Assembly: GCF_018614875.1 (NCBI RefSeq)
Contig: NZ_JAGGNW010000020.1
Span: 1-64,000, forward strand
Source of the DNA: Variovorax paradoxus
Lineage (GTDB): Bacteria > Pseudomonadota > Gammaproteobacteria > Burkholderiales > Burkholderiaceae_C
Reading direction: 5' to 3'
Length of the DNA: 64,000 nucleotides
This document shows positions 25,966-34,762 of this stretch, in pieces. Under the pieces are notes generated by a model that did no database searches, was not told the DNA's origin, and was given only the letters and a program-made list of their open reading frames with translations. Position 1 is the stretch's first letter; each line of letters begins with the position of its first letter. The translations under genes and the position numbers were made by a program.

Positions 25966-26979
25966 TCAGTTCCTCCGAACAGAACTCACACCGTCCGTGC
26001 GTTCGATACGCACCACCTGCGCCTTGTCCCCACCCAACCGCAGCTCGGCCGCGCCGAAGAGGCGATCCACCACGTAATACGGCGCGCGGAACCGGTAGTT
26101 CACAAGCTGCCCATCGCCCTGCGGTCCGATCACAAAAAGCGGCGGCAGTTCGCCCTGCGCAATTCCGCCTGGAAACTGGATGTAGACCTTCTCCCCATCG
26201 TCGAAGGCGCGCAGCGGCTTCCAGGGCGGTGAGTCTCCACTGACCGCGTAGCGGAAGCGGATCTGCTCCAGTGTCATGCCCGTTTCCGCCGGCGCGCTGG
26301 CCTGCGCCTCCCGGGCCTGCTTCTGCAGCGCCAGCATCCGGTCCTTCGGATAGTCCCAGGACACCGAAGCCATCCAGGCCTGCGGTGTCGAGGACAGCTC
26401 GAGCAAGTAGGTCCGGCGGTTCGTGGTGATGACGAGATTGGTCTTCAGCCCCACCCGCGTAGGCTTTACCAGCACGTTCACGCGCAGGTCCGCGCCCGAG
26501 CCGCTGGCCGTGTCACCCACGATCCACCGCATCGTGTCCCCGGCCGAGACCGTCACCAGTTCCTCGCCGGGCTGCAGCGCGATGACCGTGACGCGGCCCG
26601 GGCTCGTATAGACCTGATACAGCGCACCGTCGGCATAGGGCCAGACCTGGATCGCATTGACATAACCCTCCCGCGTCGGCGCGATGCGCGCCTCCTCGTT
26701 GGCGCGCGACACGCGCACCTTCTCGTCGACAGGTTCGGGCACGGGCTTCGCATCGATCTCCCGCCCCAACGGCTTCAACTGTCCGGGCAAGGCCAGCGGC
26801 TGCGGCACGGCCACAGCCTCCACGGGCTTCGGCGCTTCGGGCAGCAACTGTGCCGCCCTCCCCTGCTTCGGCTCATCGAGCGAAATCACCGGCGGCGACC
26901 TCCCCTGCGAAGCGCAGCCCGAGAACAGGACGGCCAGCAGGATCATCGGCACTGCGTACATATGGCTTTGTGCATTCAT
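25966..26979 (-). CDS. trbG: TrbG, VirB9-like outer-membrane-associated protein
   Basis: This 337-residue protein has a lipoprotein-like leader (MILLAVLFSGCASQG, lipobox SGC) and the VirB9/CagX domain: VNAIQVWPYADGALYQVYTS, VTVIALQPGEELVTVSAGDT, NLVITTNRRTYLLELSST. It partners TrbI in the transfer channel. Its start overlaps the trbF stop by ATGA. Confidence 0.95.
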   Translation of the reverse strand: MNAQSHMYAVPMILLAVLFSGCASQGRSPPVISLDEPKQGRAAQLLPEAPKPVEAVAVPQPLALPGQLKPLGREIDAKPVPEPVDEKVRVSRANEEARIAPTREGYVNAIQVWPYADGALYQVYTSPGRVTVIALQPGEELVTVSAGDTMRWIVGDTASGSGADLRVNVLVKPTRVGLKTNLVITTNRRTYLLELSSTPQAWMASVSWDYPKDRMLALQKQAREAQASAPAETGMTLEQIRFRYAVSGDSPPWKPLRAFDDGEKVYIQFPGGIAQGELPPLFVIGPQGDGQLVNYRFRAPYYVVDRLFGAAELRLGGDKAQVVRIERTDGVSSVRRN

Positions 26980-27683
26980 GGTTTCTTCACTCCTTCGGAG
27001 GTTTCGAGTTCACGGGTCCACGACAGCCCATTGACGTAGATGCCCAGGGGGTTCTCGCGGAGCCGCTCCTCGGTGCGCGGCGCCTGCAGCACGATGGAAA
27101 GCACGGCCGTCCAGCGGTCCAGCCCAGCCGCCTCGCCGTTGACGTAGCGCCGCTCGGTCCAGCGCACCTGGAACGAGGCATCGCTGGCCCGCACGACGCT
27201 GTTGACCTGCACGGCCACCGACTGCTGGCCGATGCGCGAGAACGGATCGCTCGTGCGCGCGTAGTCGTTCAGGACCGCCGCGCCCTTGTCGGTGGTGTAG
27301 TCGTAGGCCTCCAGCCAGTTCTGCCGCACGACGATCGGGTCGATCGACAGCGAGCGCACGTCGGTGATGAAGCGCGCGAGGTGGAAGGCAATCTGCGCGT
27401 CCGCGGGCTTGTAGGGCGTGGCCGCTTCGCCCACGGCGCGCACCTGTCCGGCCTGGTCCACCTCGATCACATAGGGCGTCACGATGGACTGCGCCGAGCG
27501 CCACACGAGGCCACCGGCCATCAACAGGGCCAGCGACAGAGAGCCGAAGGCCATCAGTCGCCAGTTTTTCGCCTGCACGCGCGCGCTGCCGATGCGCTGG
27601 TCCCAGACCTGCCCTGCAGCCTGGTAGGGGGTGATGGGCTCGGGTGTCTCCGAATACCGCACCCGGGGTCGTTTGAATTGCAT
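26976..27683 (-). CDS. trbF: TrbF, VirB8-like inner-membrane protein
   Basis: This 235-residue protein has an N-terminal cytosolic stretch, a membrane segment at about 43-62 (LMAFGSLSLALLMAGGLVW) and the periplasmic VirB8/TrbF domain (VTPYVIEVDQAGQVRAVGEA, RFITDVRSLSIDPIVVRQNW). It assembles the inner-membrane part of the mating channel. It starts at ATG 27683 and is coupled to trbG. Confidence 0.94.
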   Translation of the reverse strand: MQFKRPRVRYSETPEPITPYQAAGQVWDQRIGSARVQAKNWRLMAFGSLSLALLMAGGLVWRSAQSIVTPYVIEVDQAGQVRAVGEAATPYKPADAQIAFHLARFITDVRSLSIDPIVVRQNWLEAYDYTTDKGAAVLNDYARTSDPFSRIGQQSVAVQVNSVVRASDASFQVRWTERRYVNGEAAGLDRWTAVLSIVLQAPRTEERLRENPLGIYVNGLSWTRELETSEGVKKP

Positions 27684-27707
27684 GGATGTTCTCCTCAAGA
27701 ATTCGGG

Positions 27708-29081
27708 TCAAGGATTCGAGTTGTCATGCAGGCTCGGACTGGCACCACTGCCGCCGTGGTCGCCCGAGCGCAGCGCGTGCGCGGCCGTGGTGGCCGCATG
27801 CGTGGCCTGCTGCCTGCGCCGCATGCGCTGGGCCCATGCAGGTTCGGATGTGGGCGCAGCAGATGCGCCGGCATCGGCAGCGATGCCGCCTGCGGAAGCA
27901 GCAGGTCCTGCGGCCTCGCCGACGAAGTTCGCCACGCGGTCCTTGACCGCCTTGGCGCTGGACGCGACGCGTTGGCCCACGGCGTGGGCACCGGTCTTCG
28001 CGACATTGCCAAGGCCCGCGCCGGCCGCACGCACACCACTGCCGCCCAATGCTGCAGCTCCCGCCTGATACGCCGACTTCGCCTCGCTGGCCAAGGCGCT
28101 GGCCGACCGTGCAGCAGAAGCGCCGCCACCGATGGCCGCCTTCGCCGCGCCGGGCGCCATGCGCGCACCGGCGGCCACCGCCGAGCCCGCGCTCGCCACG
28201 GCGGCGCCACCGGCCACGGCCAGGCCAGTGGCACCGATGGCCGTGCCCACCGCGGCCCCGGCGCCCAACTGCGGCGCCCCCGACACCAGCCCCGTCGCGA
28301 TGCCCGGCCCGAAGATGCCCAGCCCCAGCATCGCCAGCGCCGCCAGCATGATGACCAGCGCATGGTCAACGGAAGGCTCGGCGCCAGCCGGCGTCTGGAA
28401 TTCGGAGAACAAGCCTGAGCCAATGCCCACGATCACGGCCAGCACCAGCACCTTGATGCCCGACGAGATGACGTTGCCCAGCACCTTCTCGGCCAGGAAG
28501 GCCGTCTTGTTCCACAGCGCGAACGGCACCAGCACAAAGCCCGCGAGCGTGGTCAGCTTGAACTCGATCAGCGTGACGAAGAGCTGCACCGCCAGCACGA
28601 AGAAGCTCACAACCAGCACCAGCCACGCCAGGAACAGCACGCTGATCACGTCGAAGTTCGCGAACACCTCCGGGAAACCCGTCAGCTCGCTGATCTGGAC
28701 CATGATCGGCCGGCCCGCGTCGATGCCCACCTTGGCCAACTGGCCCGGCCGAAGGAACTGCGCCTGGCTCATTCCGGAACCTGAAGCGGTCAGCCCCAGC
28801 CCGGCAAATGACTGGAACACGATCCCAGCCAGCCGGTTGAAGTTGCCAATGATGAAAGCAAAGGCTCCCACATAGAGCACCTTCTTGATCAGCCGGGCGA
28901 TCACGTCGTCGCCCTGCCCCGAGGCATGGCCCATGGCCCAGAACAGCCCGGCCAACGTCACGTCGATGACGATCAGCGTGGCGCTCAGGAACCGCACCTC
29001 GCCACCGAGCAGGCCGAAGCCCGAATCGATGTAGCGCGAGAACACATCGAGGAAGCGGTCGATGACCGCCACGTCATCCAT
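27708..29081 (-). CDS. trbL: TrbL, VirB6-like polytopic membrane protein
   Basis: This 457-residue protein has several membrane segments in residues 25-280 (FLSATLIVIDVTLAGLFWAM, LFLAWLVLVVSFFVLAVQLF, KVLVLAVIVGIGSGLF, LVIMLAALAMLGLGIFGPGI) and a long low-complexity Ala/Gly-rich C-terminal tail (about 285-457), as in TrbL proteins. It probably forms the inner-membrane translocation path. It lies between the trbK-like gene and trbF. Confidence 0.94.
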   Translation of the reverse strand: MDDVAVIDRFLDVFSRYIDSGFGLLGGEVRFLSATLIVIDVTLAGLFWAMGHASGQGDDVIARLIKKVLYVGAFAFIIGNFNRLAGIVFQSFAGLGLTASGSGMSQAQFLRPGQLAKVGIDAGRPIMVQISELTGFPEVFANFDVISVLFLAWLVLVVSFFVLAVQLFVTLIEFKLTTLAGFVLVPFALWNKTAFLAEKVLGNVISSGIKVLVLAVIVGIGSGLFSEFQTPAGAEPSVDHALVIMLAALAMLGLGIFGPGIATGLVSGAPQLGAGAAVGTAIGATGLAVAGGAAVASAGSAVAAGARMAPGAAKAAIGGGASAARSASALASEAKSAYQAGAAALGGSGVRAAGAGLGNVAKTGAHAVGQRVASSAKAVKDRVANFVGEAAGPAASAGGIAADAGASAAPTSEPAWAQRMRRRQQATHAATTAAHALRSGDHGGSGASPSLHDNSNP

Positions 29082-29086
29082 GGCGG

Positions 29087-29389
29087 TCAGTCCTCGGCCG
29101 TGTCGCCGGGTGGCGATGCCGGTATCACGGGCGCAGGTGCGGAGAGCTCAGCGGGCGAAGACGCAGGCGGTGTGTACGGTGTCCCGCCGCCCATGAAGCG
29201 CCGGCGCGTGGCCTCGGCCACCGCGTTGCACTGCGCATCGCCGACCTTCGCATGGTCAGCCTTGCACTGTGCGCGCAGTTCCTTCAACCGCTCGGGATTG
29301 GCAACCAGCGTTCCGGCGGTTTCGATCGGGGCGGGCTTACCGCAGGCGGACACCAGCAACGCGACAGCAACGGGCAGGAGGTACTTCAT
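29087..29389 (-). CDS. TrbK/EexN-like small lipoprotein, probable entry exclusion
   Basis: This 100-residue protein starts at ATG 29389 with GAAGGAG upstream. It has a lipoprotein signal MKYLLPVAVALLVSACGKPA, followed by NPERLKELRAQCKADHAKVG and CNAVAEATRRRFMG, the cysteine-bearing pattern of EexN/TrbK entry-exclusion lipoproteins encoded between trbJ and trbL. Such proteins block redundant uptake of the element. The C-terminus is proline-rich. Confidence 0.85.
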   Translation of the reverse strand: MKYLLPVAVALLVSACGKPAPIETAGTLVANPERLKELRAQCKADHAKVGDAQCNAVAEATRRRFMGGGTPYTPPASSPAELSAPAPVIPASPPGDTAED

Positions 29390-29399
29390 AACCGCTCCT

Positions 29400-30164
29400 T
29401 CACTGGCCATAGAAATTCACCGTGGTCGCGGTGTACGGCGTCCCACTGCCCTGGAAGCGACGGCGCACCTCGCGCGCGCGCTCCTGCACCGCCACCTGGC
29501 GCGCCTGCTCCAGCGCGGCGGCCCGGTCCTGGGTGATCTGCAGCTGCTGCGCCTGCATCGCTTGGCGAGACTGCAGCGCCAGCAGTTGATTGGTGGCCTG
29601 CATGGCCTGCAGCGCACCCGCGGCCGACTGGCTGCGGTTCACGAGGTCCGTCACCGCGCGCTCGTCGGCCGCGAAGTTCTGCACCGCCTGCGACTGCACC
29701 TGCGTCGCCGTGCGCAGCGCTTCCAGCGATTGTTTCCAGCGCGCACGGGCGTCGGTCGCCATCTGCGTGCCCGAGATCGTGGCGGAGTACGACTCGGGAT
29801 AGAGGCGCTTGAACTCGCCCTCCATCTGCTGCACGTTGAAGGCCAGCCCTTGGGCCTGCTGGATCAGCTGGTTCGTCGCCGACAGCGACGCCTTCAGTTC
29901 CGACAGTGCGCTGAAATCCAGACTGGTCAGGTTCCTTGCCTGGTTCTGCAGCATCTGCGCCTCGTTCTGCAGCTGCTCGACCTGGTTGTTGATCTGCTCC
30001 AGCGCGCGGGCCGCCGTCAGCATGTTCTGGATGAAGTTGGACGCATCGAACACGGTGTCGCCGACGCCGAACAGGGCATGGGCCGGCGGGGCAATGCCAA
30101 AGGCCAGGGCACTGGCGGCGACCAGCGCCGCAATGCGGGGTTTGAACGTAGACATGGATTTCAT
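29400..30164 (-). CDS. trbJ: TrbJ, VirB5-like pilus-tip protein
   Basis: This 254-residue secreted protein starts at ATG 30164 with AAAGGAG upstream. The signal peptide covers residues 1-30 (IAALVAASALAFGIAPPAHA). The mature protein is almost entirely helical and rich in Gln/Ala, with heptad-like repeats (ALEQINNQVEQLQNEAQMLQ), and ends GTPYTATTVNFYGQ, typical of TrbJ. It follows trbE by 26 bases. Confidence 0.94.
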   Translation of the reverse strand: MKSMSTFKPRIAALVAASALAFGIAPPAHALFGVGDTVFDASNFIQNMLTAARALEQINNQVEQLQNEAQMLQNQARNLTSLDFSALSELKASLSATNQLIQQAQGLAFNVQQMEGEFKRLYPESYSATISGTQMATDARARWKQSLEALRTATQVQSQAVQNFAADERAVTDLVNRSQSAAGALQAMQATNQLLALQSRQAMQAQQLQITQDRAAALEQARQVAVQERAREVRRRFQGSGTPYTATTVNFYGQ

Positions 30165-30190
30165 GGATTTCTCCTTTGGGTGGATGGGAA

Positions 30191-32605
30191 TCAAGGGAAC
30201 GAGGGAAACGAGGGGATCAGGTCGGCGGCCCAGTCGATGCCGCCATGGCGCAGCCAAACGGCCGCGAAGTCGGCCGGCGGGACGGAGACCGAGATCGCAT
30301 CGATGTCGCGCTGGTGCTCCGGCGATGAGGCACCGGCGAATGCCAGCGCGACGGGCCCGAGCCCCAGGTCGAAGACCCGGTTGCCCAGCCGCGATTGGTA
30401 GTAGTAGTCGCGCTTGGGCTGCGCCTGCGCGACGATCTCGATCTGCCGGCCGTTGAGCCCGAAGCCCTCGTAGATCACACGGATCTGGGGCTCGGTCGCC
30501 TGCGGGTTCGGCAGGAAGATGCGGCTCGCGCAACTCTCGACGATGGCCGGGGCGATGCTCGAGTCCTGAATGTCGGCCAGCGACTGCGTCGCGAAAATCA
30601 CCGAGACGTTCTTCTTGCGCAGCGTCTTGAGCCACTGGCGGATGCGTGTGGCGAATACGGGGTCGTCCAGGAACAGCCAGGCCTCATCGAGGATCAGCAG
30701 CGTGGGCGCGCCGTCGAAGCGTTCATCGAAGCGTGCGAAGAGGTAGGACAGCACGGCCATCGTCGCGGCCTTGCTGTGCATCAGTTCCTCCATCTCGAAA
30801 CACTGGACAGAGGAAGACCCCAGGCGATCCGCATCCGCATCGAGCAGCTTGCCGTGCGCGCCACCCAGCACATAGGGCTGCAAGGCCTGTCGCAGCGCAT
30901 TCGACTGCAGCAGCACGGACAGGCCCGTCAGGGTCCGCTGCTCCACGGGTGCGCTGGCCAAGCTGTTCAGCGCGGACCACACCGCATCCTTCTCGGTTGG
31001 GCCGACGGCCACGCCCTCCTGCAGCAGCCGGCCTTCCACCCATTCCGAGGCCCAGGCGCGGTAGCCGTCCTGGTCGATGCGCGCCAGCGGCTGAAACGCA
31101 ATCGCACCATCCAGCCCCAGGTCATAGTGCTCGCCGCCCAGCCCGAGGATGGTGGCGCGCATCGAGCGCCCCATGTCGAAGGCCAGGATGCGCGAGCCGG
31201 CGTAGCGCCGGAACTGCAATGCCAAGGTCGCCAGCAGCACCGACTTGCCCATGCCCGTGGGGCCGACCACCAGCGTGTGGCCCACGTCACCGATGTGCGT
31301 GACCAGCCGGAACGGCGTCGCGCCGTCAGTGCGCGTGACGATCAGCGGTGGGCCGTCGAGGTGCCGATTGCGCTCCTGGCCGGCCCAGACCGCCGACACC
31401 GGCATCATGTGCGCTAGGTTCAAGGTCGAGACGATCGGTTGGCGCACATTGGCGTAGGCGTGGCCTGGGATCGACGACAGCCAGGCATCGACGGCGTTCA
31501 GGGTTTCCGGGATCGTTACGAAACCGCGGCCCTGGATCGTCCGCTCCACCGCGCGCAACTTCTCGTCGGCGGCCGTCGCATCGGCATCGAGAACGGTCAC
31601 CGTCGCGGTCACGTAGCCGAAAGCCACCTGGTCGCTGCCCAGGTCCTGCAGGGCGGCATCGGCATCGGCCGCCTTGTTCGACGCGTCCGAATCCACCAGC
31701 GGGCTCTCCTGCTGGAAGATCGCCTCGCGCAGCAGCGCCACGATGTTCTTGCGCTTGGCGAACCACTGGCGGCGCAGGCGCGTGAGTTCCTTCTCGGCTT
31801 CCGCCTTGTCCAGGCAGAGAAAGCGCGTGCTCCACCGGTAGGCGAAACCGAGGCGGTTCAGGTCATCGAGCACGCCCGGCCAGGTCGAGGTCGGAAAACC
31901 CCGCACCGACAGCACGCGCAGATGCTGGTTTCCAAGCATCGGCGCCAGTCCACCCGTCAGCGGCTCATCCGCCAGCAGCGCATCGAGGTGCATCGGCACC
32001 TCGGGCACCGCCACCAGATGCCGGCGCGTGGACACGCAGTCGTGCAGATAGGTCAGGGTCTGCGCATCGTCGAGCCAGCCGATCTCCGGCATCACACCTT
32101 CGAGCAGGTCCAGGAAGCGCACCGACTCGGACACGAAGGCATCGAGCCTCTCGCGCCAGTCCACGCCTTCGGTCTTGCCGTTCTCGTAGAGCAGCTTCGC
32201 GGCGCGTGCCCGGCCCTCCTCGGGCGGCAGGTAGACCAGCGTGAGGTGGTAGTGGCTCTCGAAGTGGCTCGCGTCCTCCTCGAAGGCCGCGCGGCGTTCC
32301 TCGTCGACCAGCCACGACAGCGGCTCGGGAAACAACGACAAGGGATAGTCGGCGGCCTCGCGGCGCTCGGCTTCGACGAACAGCGCCCAGCCCGAGCCCA
32401 GGCGCCGCAACGCATTGTTCAGCCGTGCCGAGGTGGCGATCAGCTCGCCTTGCGTCGCGCTGTCCAGGTCCGGGCCACGAAAGCGCGCCGAGCGCTGGAA
32501 CGCGCCGTCCTTGTTGAGTACGACGCCGGATGCGACCAGCCCGGCCCAGGGCAACCAGTCGGACAACAGCGCGGGCCGCTTGCGGTATTCGGCGAGGTTC
32601 AGCAT
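30191..32605 (-). CDS. trbE: TrbE, VirB4-like secretion ATPase
   Basis: This 804-residue ATPase energises the type IV secretion channel. It has an N-terminal VirB4 domain, Walker A VVGPTGMGKS at about 446-455, Walker B LLILDEAWLF with D640/E641, and FATQSLADIQDSSIAPAIVE downstream. I start it at ATG 32605 (MLNLAEYRKRPALLSDWLPW), the usual TrbE start; the frame is open further upstream into trbD. Intact. Confidence 0.96.
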   Translation of the reverse strand: MLNLAEYRKRPALLSDWLPWAGLVASGVVLNKDGAFQRSARFRGPDLDSATQGELIATSARLNNALRRLGSGWALFVEAERREAADYPLSLFPEPLSWLVDEERRAAFEEDASHFESHYHLTLVYLPPEEGRARAAKLLYENGKTEGVDWRERLDAFVSESVRFLDLLEGVMPEIGWLDDAQTLTYLHDCVSTRRHLVAVPEVPMHLDALLADEPLTGGLAPMLGNQHLRVLSVRGFPTSTWPGVLDDLNRLGFAYRWSTRFLCLDKAEAEKELTRLRRQWFAKRKNIVALLREAIFQQESPLVDSDASNKAADADAALQDLGSDQVAFGYVTATVTVLDADATAADEKLRAVERTIQGRGFVTIPETLNAVDAWLSSIPGHAYANVRQPIVSTLNLAHMMPVSAVWAGQERNRHLDGPPLIVTRTDGATPFRLVTHIGDVGHTLVVGPTGMGKSVLLATLALQFRRYAGSRILAFDMGRSMRATILGLGGEHYDLGLDGAIAFQPLARIDQDGYRAWASEWVEGRLLQEGVAVGPTEKDAVWSALNSLASAPVEQRTLTGLSVLLQSNALRQALQPYVLGGAHGKLLDADADRLGSSSVQCFEMEELMHSKAATMAVLSYLFARFDERFDGAPTLLILDEAWLFLDDPVFATRIRQWLKTLRKKNVSVIFATQSLADIQDSSIAPAIVESCASRIFLPNPQATEPQIRVIYEGFGLNGRQIEIVAQAQPKRDYYYQSRLGNRVFDLGLGPVALAFAGASSPEHQRDIDAISVSVPPADFAAVWLRHGGIDWAADLIPSFPSFP

Positions 32606-32627
32606 GGGGTGTTCTCCATCACTGGCC

Positions 32628-32906
32628 TCACACGTCCAGCAGCACGCGGTGCTTGATGTGCCGCGCGAACACCGCCATGAACTGCGCGTCCATGCGCGCA
32701 CCCCAGACCGCGAGCGAGTGCCCGGCGATCCAGATCACGAGGCCCGGAATCCAGAGCTGCAGGCCCAGGCCCACGGCCGCCGCCAGCGTGCCATTGGCGA
32801 TCGCCACGGTGCGCGGCGCGCCGCCCATCAGGATGGGCTCGGTCAGGGACCGATGCAGCGGCACCTCAAAGCCGCTGACGGAACCGGTGATGAAGCCGCC
32901 GCTCAT
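32628..32906 (-). CDS. trbD: TrbD, VirB3-like membrane protein
   Basis: This 92-residue protein contains VPLHRSLTEPILMGGAPRTV, two membrane segments (AIANGTLAAAVGLGLQLWIP and GLVIWIAGHSLAVWGARM) and a VFARHIKHRVLLDV tail, the standard TrbD pattern. Its start overlaps the trbC stop by ATGA. It recruits the TrbE ATPase to the membrane. Confidence 0.95.
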   Translation of the reverse strand: MSGGFITGSVSGFEVPLHRSLTEPILMGGAPRTVAIANGTLAAAVGLGLQLWIPGLVIWIAGHSLAVWGARMDAQFMAVFARHIKHRVLLDV

Positions 32907-33232
32907 GCCAGCACCGCCCCGCCGGTGAACGAGAAGAACGACAGGAAAAAGCTCGACGCCGCGAACGCGATGGACAGGCCGAAGACGATCTGCACCAGCT
33001 TGCGAAAACCGCCCGAGGTGTCGCCGAAGGCGAGCGTGAGCCCCGTGGCGATGATGATGATCACCGCCACGATGCGCGCCACCGGTCCCTGGATCGATTC
33101 GAGGATGGACTGCAGTGGCGCTTCCCACGGCATGTTGGAGCCGGCGGCCTGCGCGGGCAAGGCGATGGCGAGCAGCAATGCCGCCGAGGCGGCTGCGTGC
33201 AAGTACGGTTTGACGGAAAGACGTGGATGCAT
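32903..33232 (-). CDS. trbC: TrbC, prepilin (VirB2-like)
   Basis: This 109-residue pilin precursor has a long signal sequence (AAASAALLLAIALPAQAA) and two membrane helices in the mature part (ARIVAVIIIIATGLTLAFG and LVQIVFGLSIAFAASSFFL). IncP TrbC is cyclised by the TraF peptidase; no traF is found in the window. The start shares one base with the trbB stop (TGATG). Confidence 0.93.
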   Translation of the reverse strand: MHPRLSVKPYLHAAASAALLLAIALPAQAAGSNMPWEAPLQSILESIQGPVARIVAVIIIIATGLTLAFGDTSGGFRKLVQIVFGLSIAFAASSFFLSFFSFTGGAVLA

Positions 33233-34281
33233 CACGACGGTTCTCCAGAGGCTGAGGAAGGTGAAGGCGACGAGGAAATTGAAGGGAAAGCAGGCCCCAG
33301 CGAAGCATCGAGCTGGTAGCCCTGGCTGTCGTGCCCGCTGATGCGGGCGATCTCGCGCACGCGGCGCGCGCGGCCTCGTCCGGCGATGAAGACGATGACG
33401 TTCACCGCCTCGACGATCAGAGCGCGCGGCACGGTGACGGACACTTCCTGCACCAATTGCTCGAGCCGCGTGAGTGCTCCCAGTGCAGAGCCCGCATGCA
33501 CGGTGGCGATGCCGCCCGGGTGCCCGGTCCCCCATGCCTTGAGCAGGTCCAGTGCCTCGGCGCCGCGCACCTCGCCGACGACGATGCGGTCGGGCCGCAG
33601 TCGCAGGGTGGCGCGCACCAGATCGGCCATGGTGGTCACACCCGGCTCGCTGCGCATGCCGACGTGATCGTCCGAGCGGCACTGCAGCTCCACCGTGTCT
33701 TCCAGGATCAGCACCCGGTCCCGGGTCTGCGCGATCTCGTCGAGCAGCGCATTGGCGAGCGTCGTCTTGCCGGTGCTGGTGCCGCCGGCCACCACGATGT
33801 TCAGGCGCTCGCGCACGGCGGAACGCAGGAAGGCCGCCTGCGCCTCGGACATCACGCCATCGGCCACATAATCGGCCAGGGTCAGGATGCGCAGCGCCCG
33901 CTTGCGGATCGCGAATGACGGCGCACGCACCACAGGCGGCAGCACGCCCAGAAAGCGCTCTCCTGTTTCGGGCAACTCGGCCGACAGGATGGGCAGGCCC
34001 GCGTGCACCTCGGCGCGCACGTGCGCGGCCACCAAGCGGATGATGCGTTCGGCCACCGGCGCTGGCAGTGCGGTGCCCGTGGGTTCGCGCCCCGACCCCA
34101 GCCTGTCCACCCACAGCGAGCCATCCGGATTCAGCATCACTTCGACGACTTCCGGGTCTTCGAGCGCGGCGGCGATCTCAGGACCCAGGGCGGTGCGCAG
34201 CATGCGTATGCGCCGCGCCAGCGAGACGGCCGCGTTGCTGGCGCCATCGTCGTTCAGGTCCTTGTCATGCCCGCGCGTCAT
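33232..34281 (-). CDS. trbB: TrbB, VirB11-like traffic ATPase
   Basis: This 349-residue hexameric ATPase has Walker A GGTSTGKT at 166-173, an Asp-box ILEDTVELQ, Walker B IVVGEVRGAEALDLL at about 233-247 and the His-box TGHPGGIATVHAGS. It powers pilus assembly and substrate transfer at the inner membrane. It overlaps the upstream copG-like gene by 17 bases and is coupled to trbC. Confidence 0.96.
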   Translation of the reverse strand: MTRGHDKDLNDDGASNAAVSLARRIRMLRTALGPEIAAALEDPEVVEVMLNPDGSLWVDRLGSGREPTGTALPAPVAERIIRLVAAHVRAEVHAGLPILSAELPETGERFLGVLPPVVRAPSFAIRKRALRILTLADYVADGVMSEAQAAFLRSAVRERLNIVVAGGTSTGKTTLANALLDEIAQTRDRVLILEDTVELQCRSDDHVGMRSEPGVTTMADLVRATLRLRPDRIVVGEVRGAEALDLLKAWGTGHPGGIATVHAGSALGALTRLEQLVQEVSVTVPRALIVEAVNVIVFIAGRGRARRVREIARISGHDSQGYQLDASLGPAFPSISSSPSPSSASGEPS

Positions 34282-34762
34282 GGGTGCTCCCTGGTTCTTG
34301 CTCGGTATGAACGGCTTGCGAAGGTTGGCCAGGCGCGACTGACGGCCCGGTGGATTCCGGCTCGATCTCCTCGTGGATTTCCCGCACCAAACTGCGGCCG
34401 CGCTGGATGTGGCGGGCCAGTTGTTCGATGAACTGCGCGTAGCGGGCGCGGCCCTGGGCGCGCGCGGCGTCCTGCTGGCCCTCGGGCACGGGCAGCGACA
34501 CGGTGAGGAAGTAGCGCACGTAGAGCGCCAGCGTCTCGATCAGGATGGCCTGGTCGCGTTCGAGCCGGTCGAACTGGCGCGAGAGCCGGTCCAGGCGCTT
34601 GGCCATCGCGGCTTCGCGCTGGTCGCCTCCATCGGGCGAGAGAAACGAAGCGAGTGCCGCGGCGATGACCGACGACTTCGACACCCCACGGTGCGCGGCC
34701 AGATCGTCGAGCCGCTTCGCGTGCTCCGGCTCGATGAAGATATTGAGACGGGCGCGGCTCAT
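34265..34762 (-). CDS. CopG-like ribbon-helix-helix protein
   Basis: This 165-residue protein has an N-terminal ribbon-helix-helix domain (RLNIFIEPEHAKRLDDLAAH, GVSKSSVIAAALASFL), followed by a helical region. A CopG-like gene between traG and trbB is standard in Tn4371-type elements. Its start overlaps the traG stop (ATGA) and its end overlaps trbB. It probably autoregulates the transfer operon; this is inferred. Confidence 0.87.
   Translation of the reverse strand: MSRARLNIFIEPEHAKRLDDLAAHRGVSKSSVIAAALASFLSPDGGDQREAAMAKRLDRLSRQFDRLERDQAILIETLALYVRYFLTVSLPVPEGQQDAARAQGRARYAQFIEQLARHIQRGRSLVREIHEEIEPESTGPSVAPGQPSQAVHTEQEPGSTHDARA

Noticed and set aside
26850..28418. 522-codon plus-strand frame opposite trbF and trbL
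   Set aside because: Shadow of the GC-rich trb genes on the other strand; Arg/His/Gly-rich low-complexity translation without domain motifs.
28926..32656. Long plus-strand frames opposite trbJ and trbE
   Set aside because: Antisense shadows of intact, motif-bearing trb genes.
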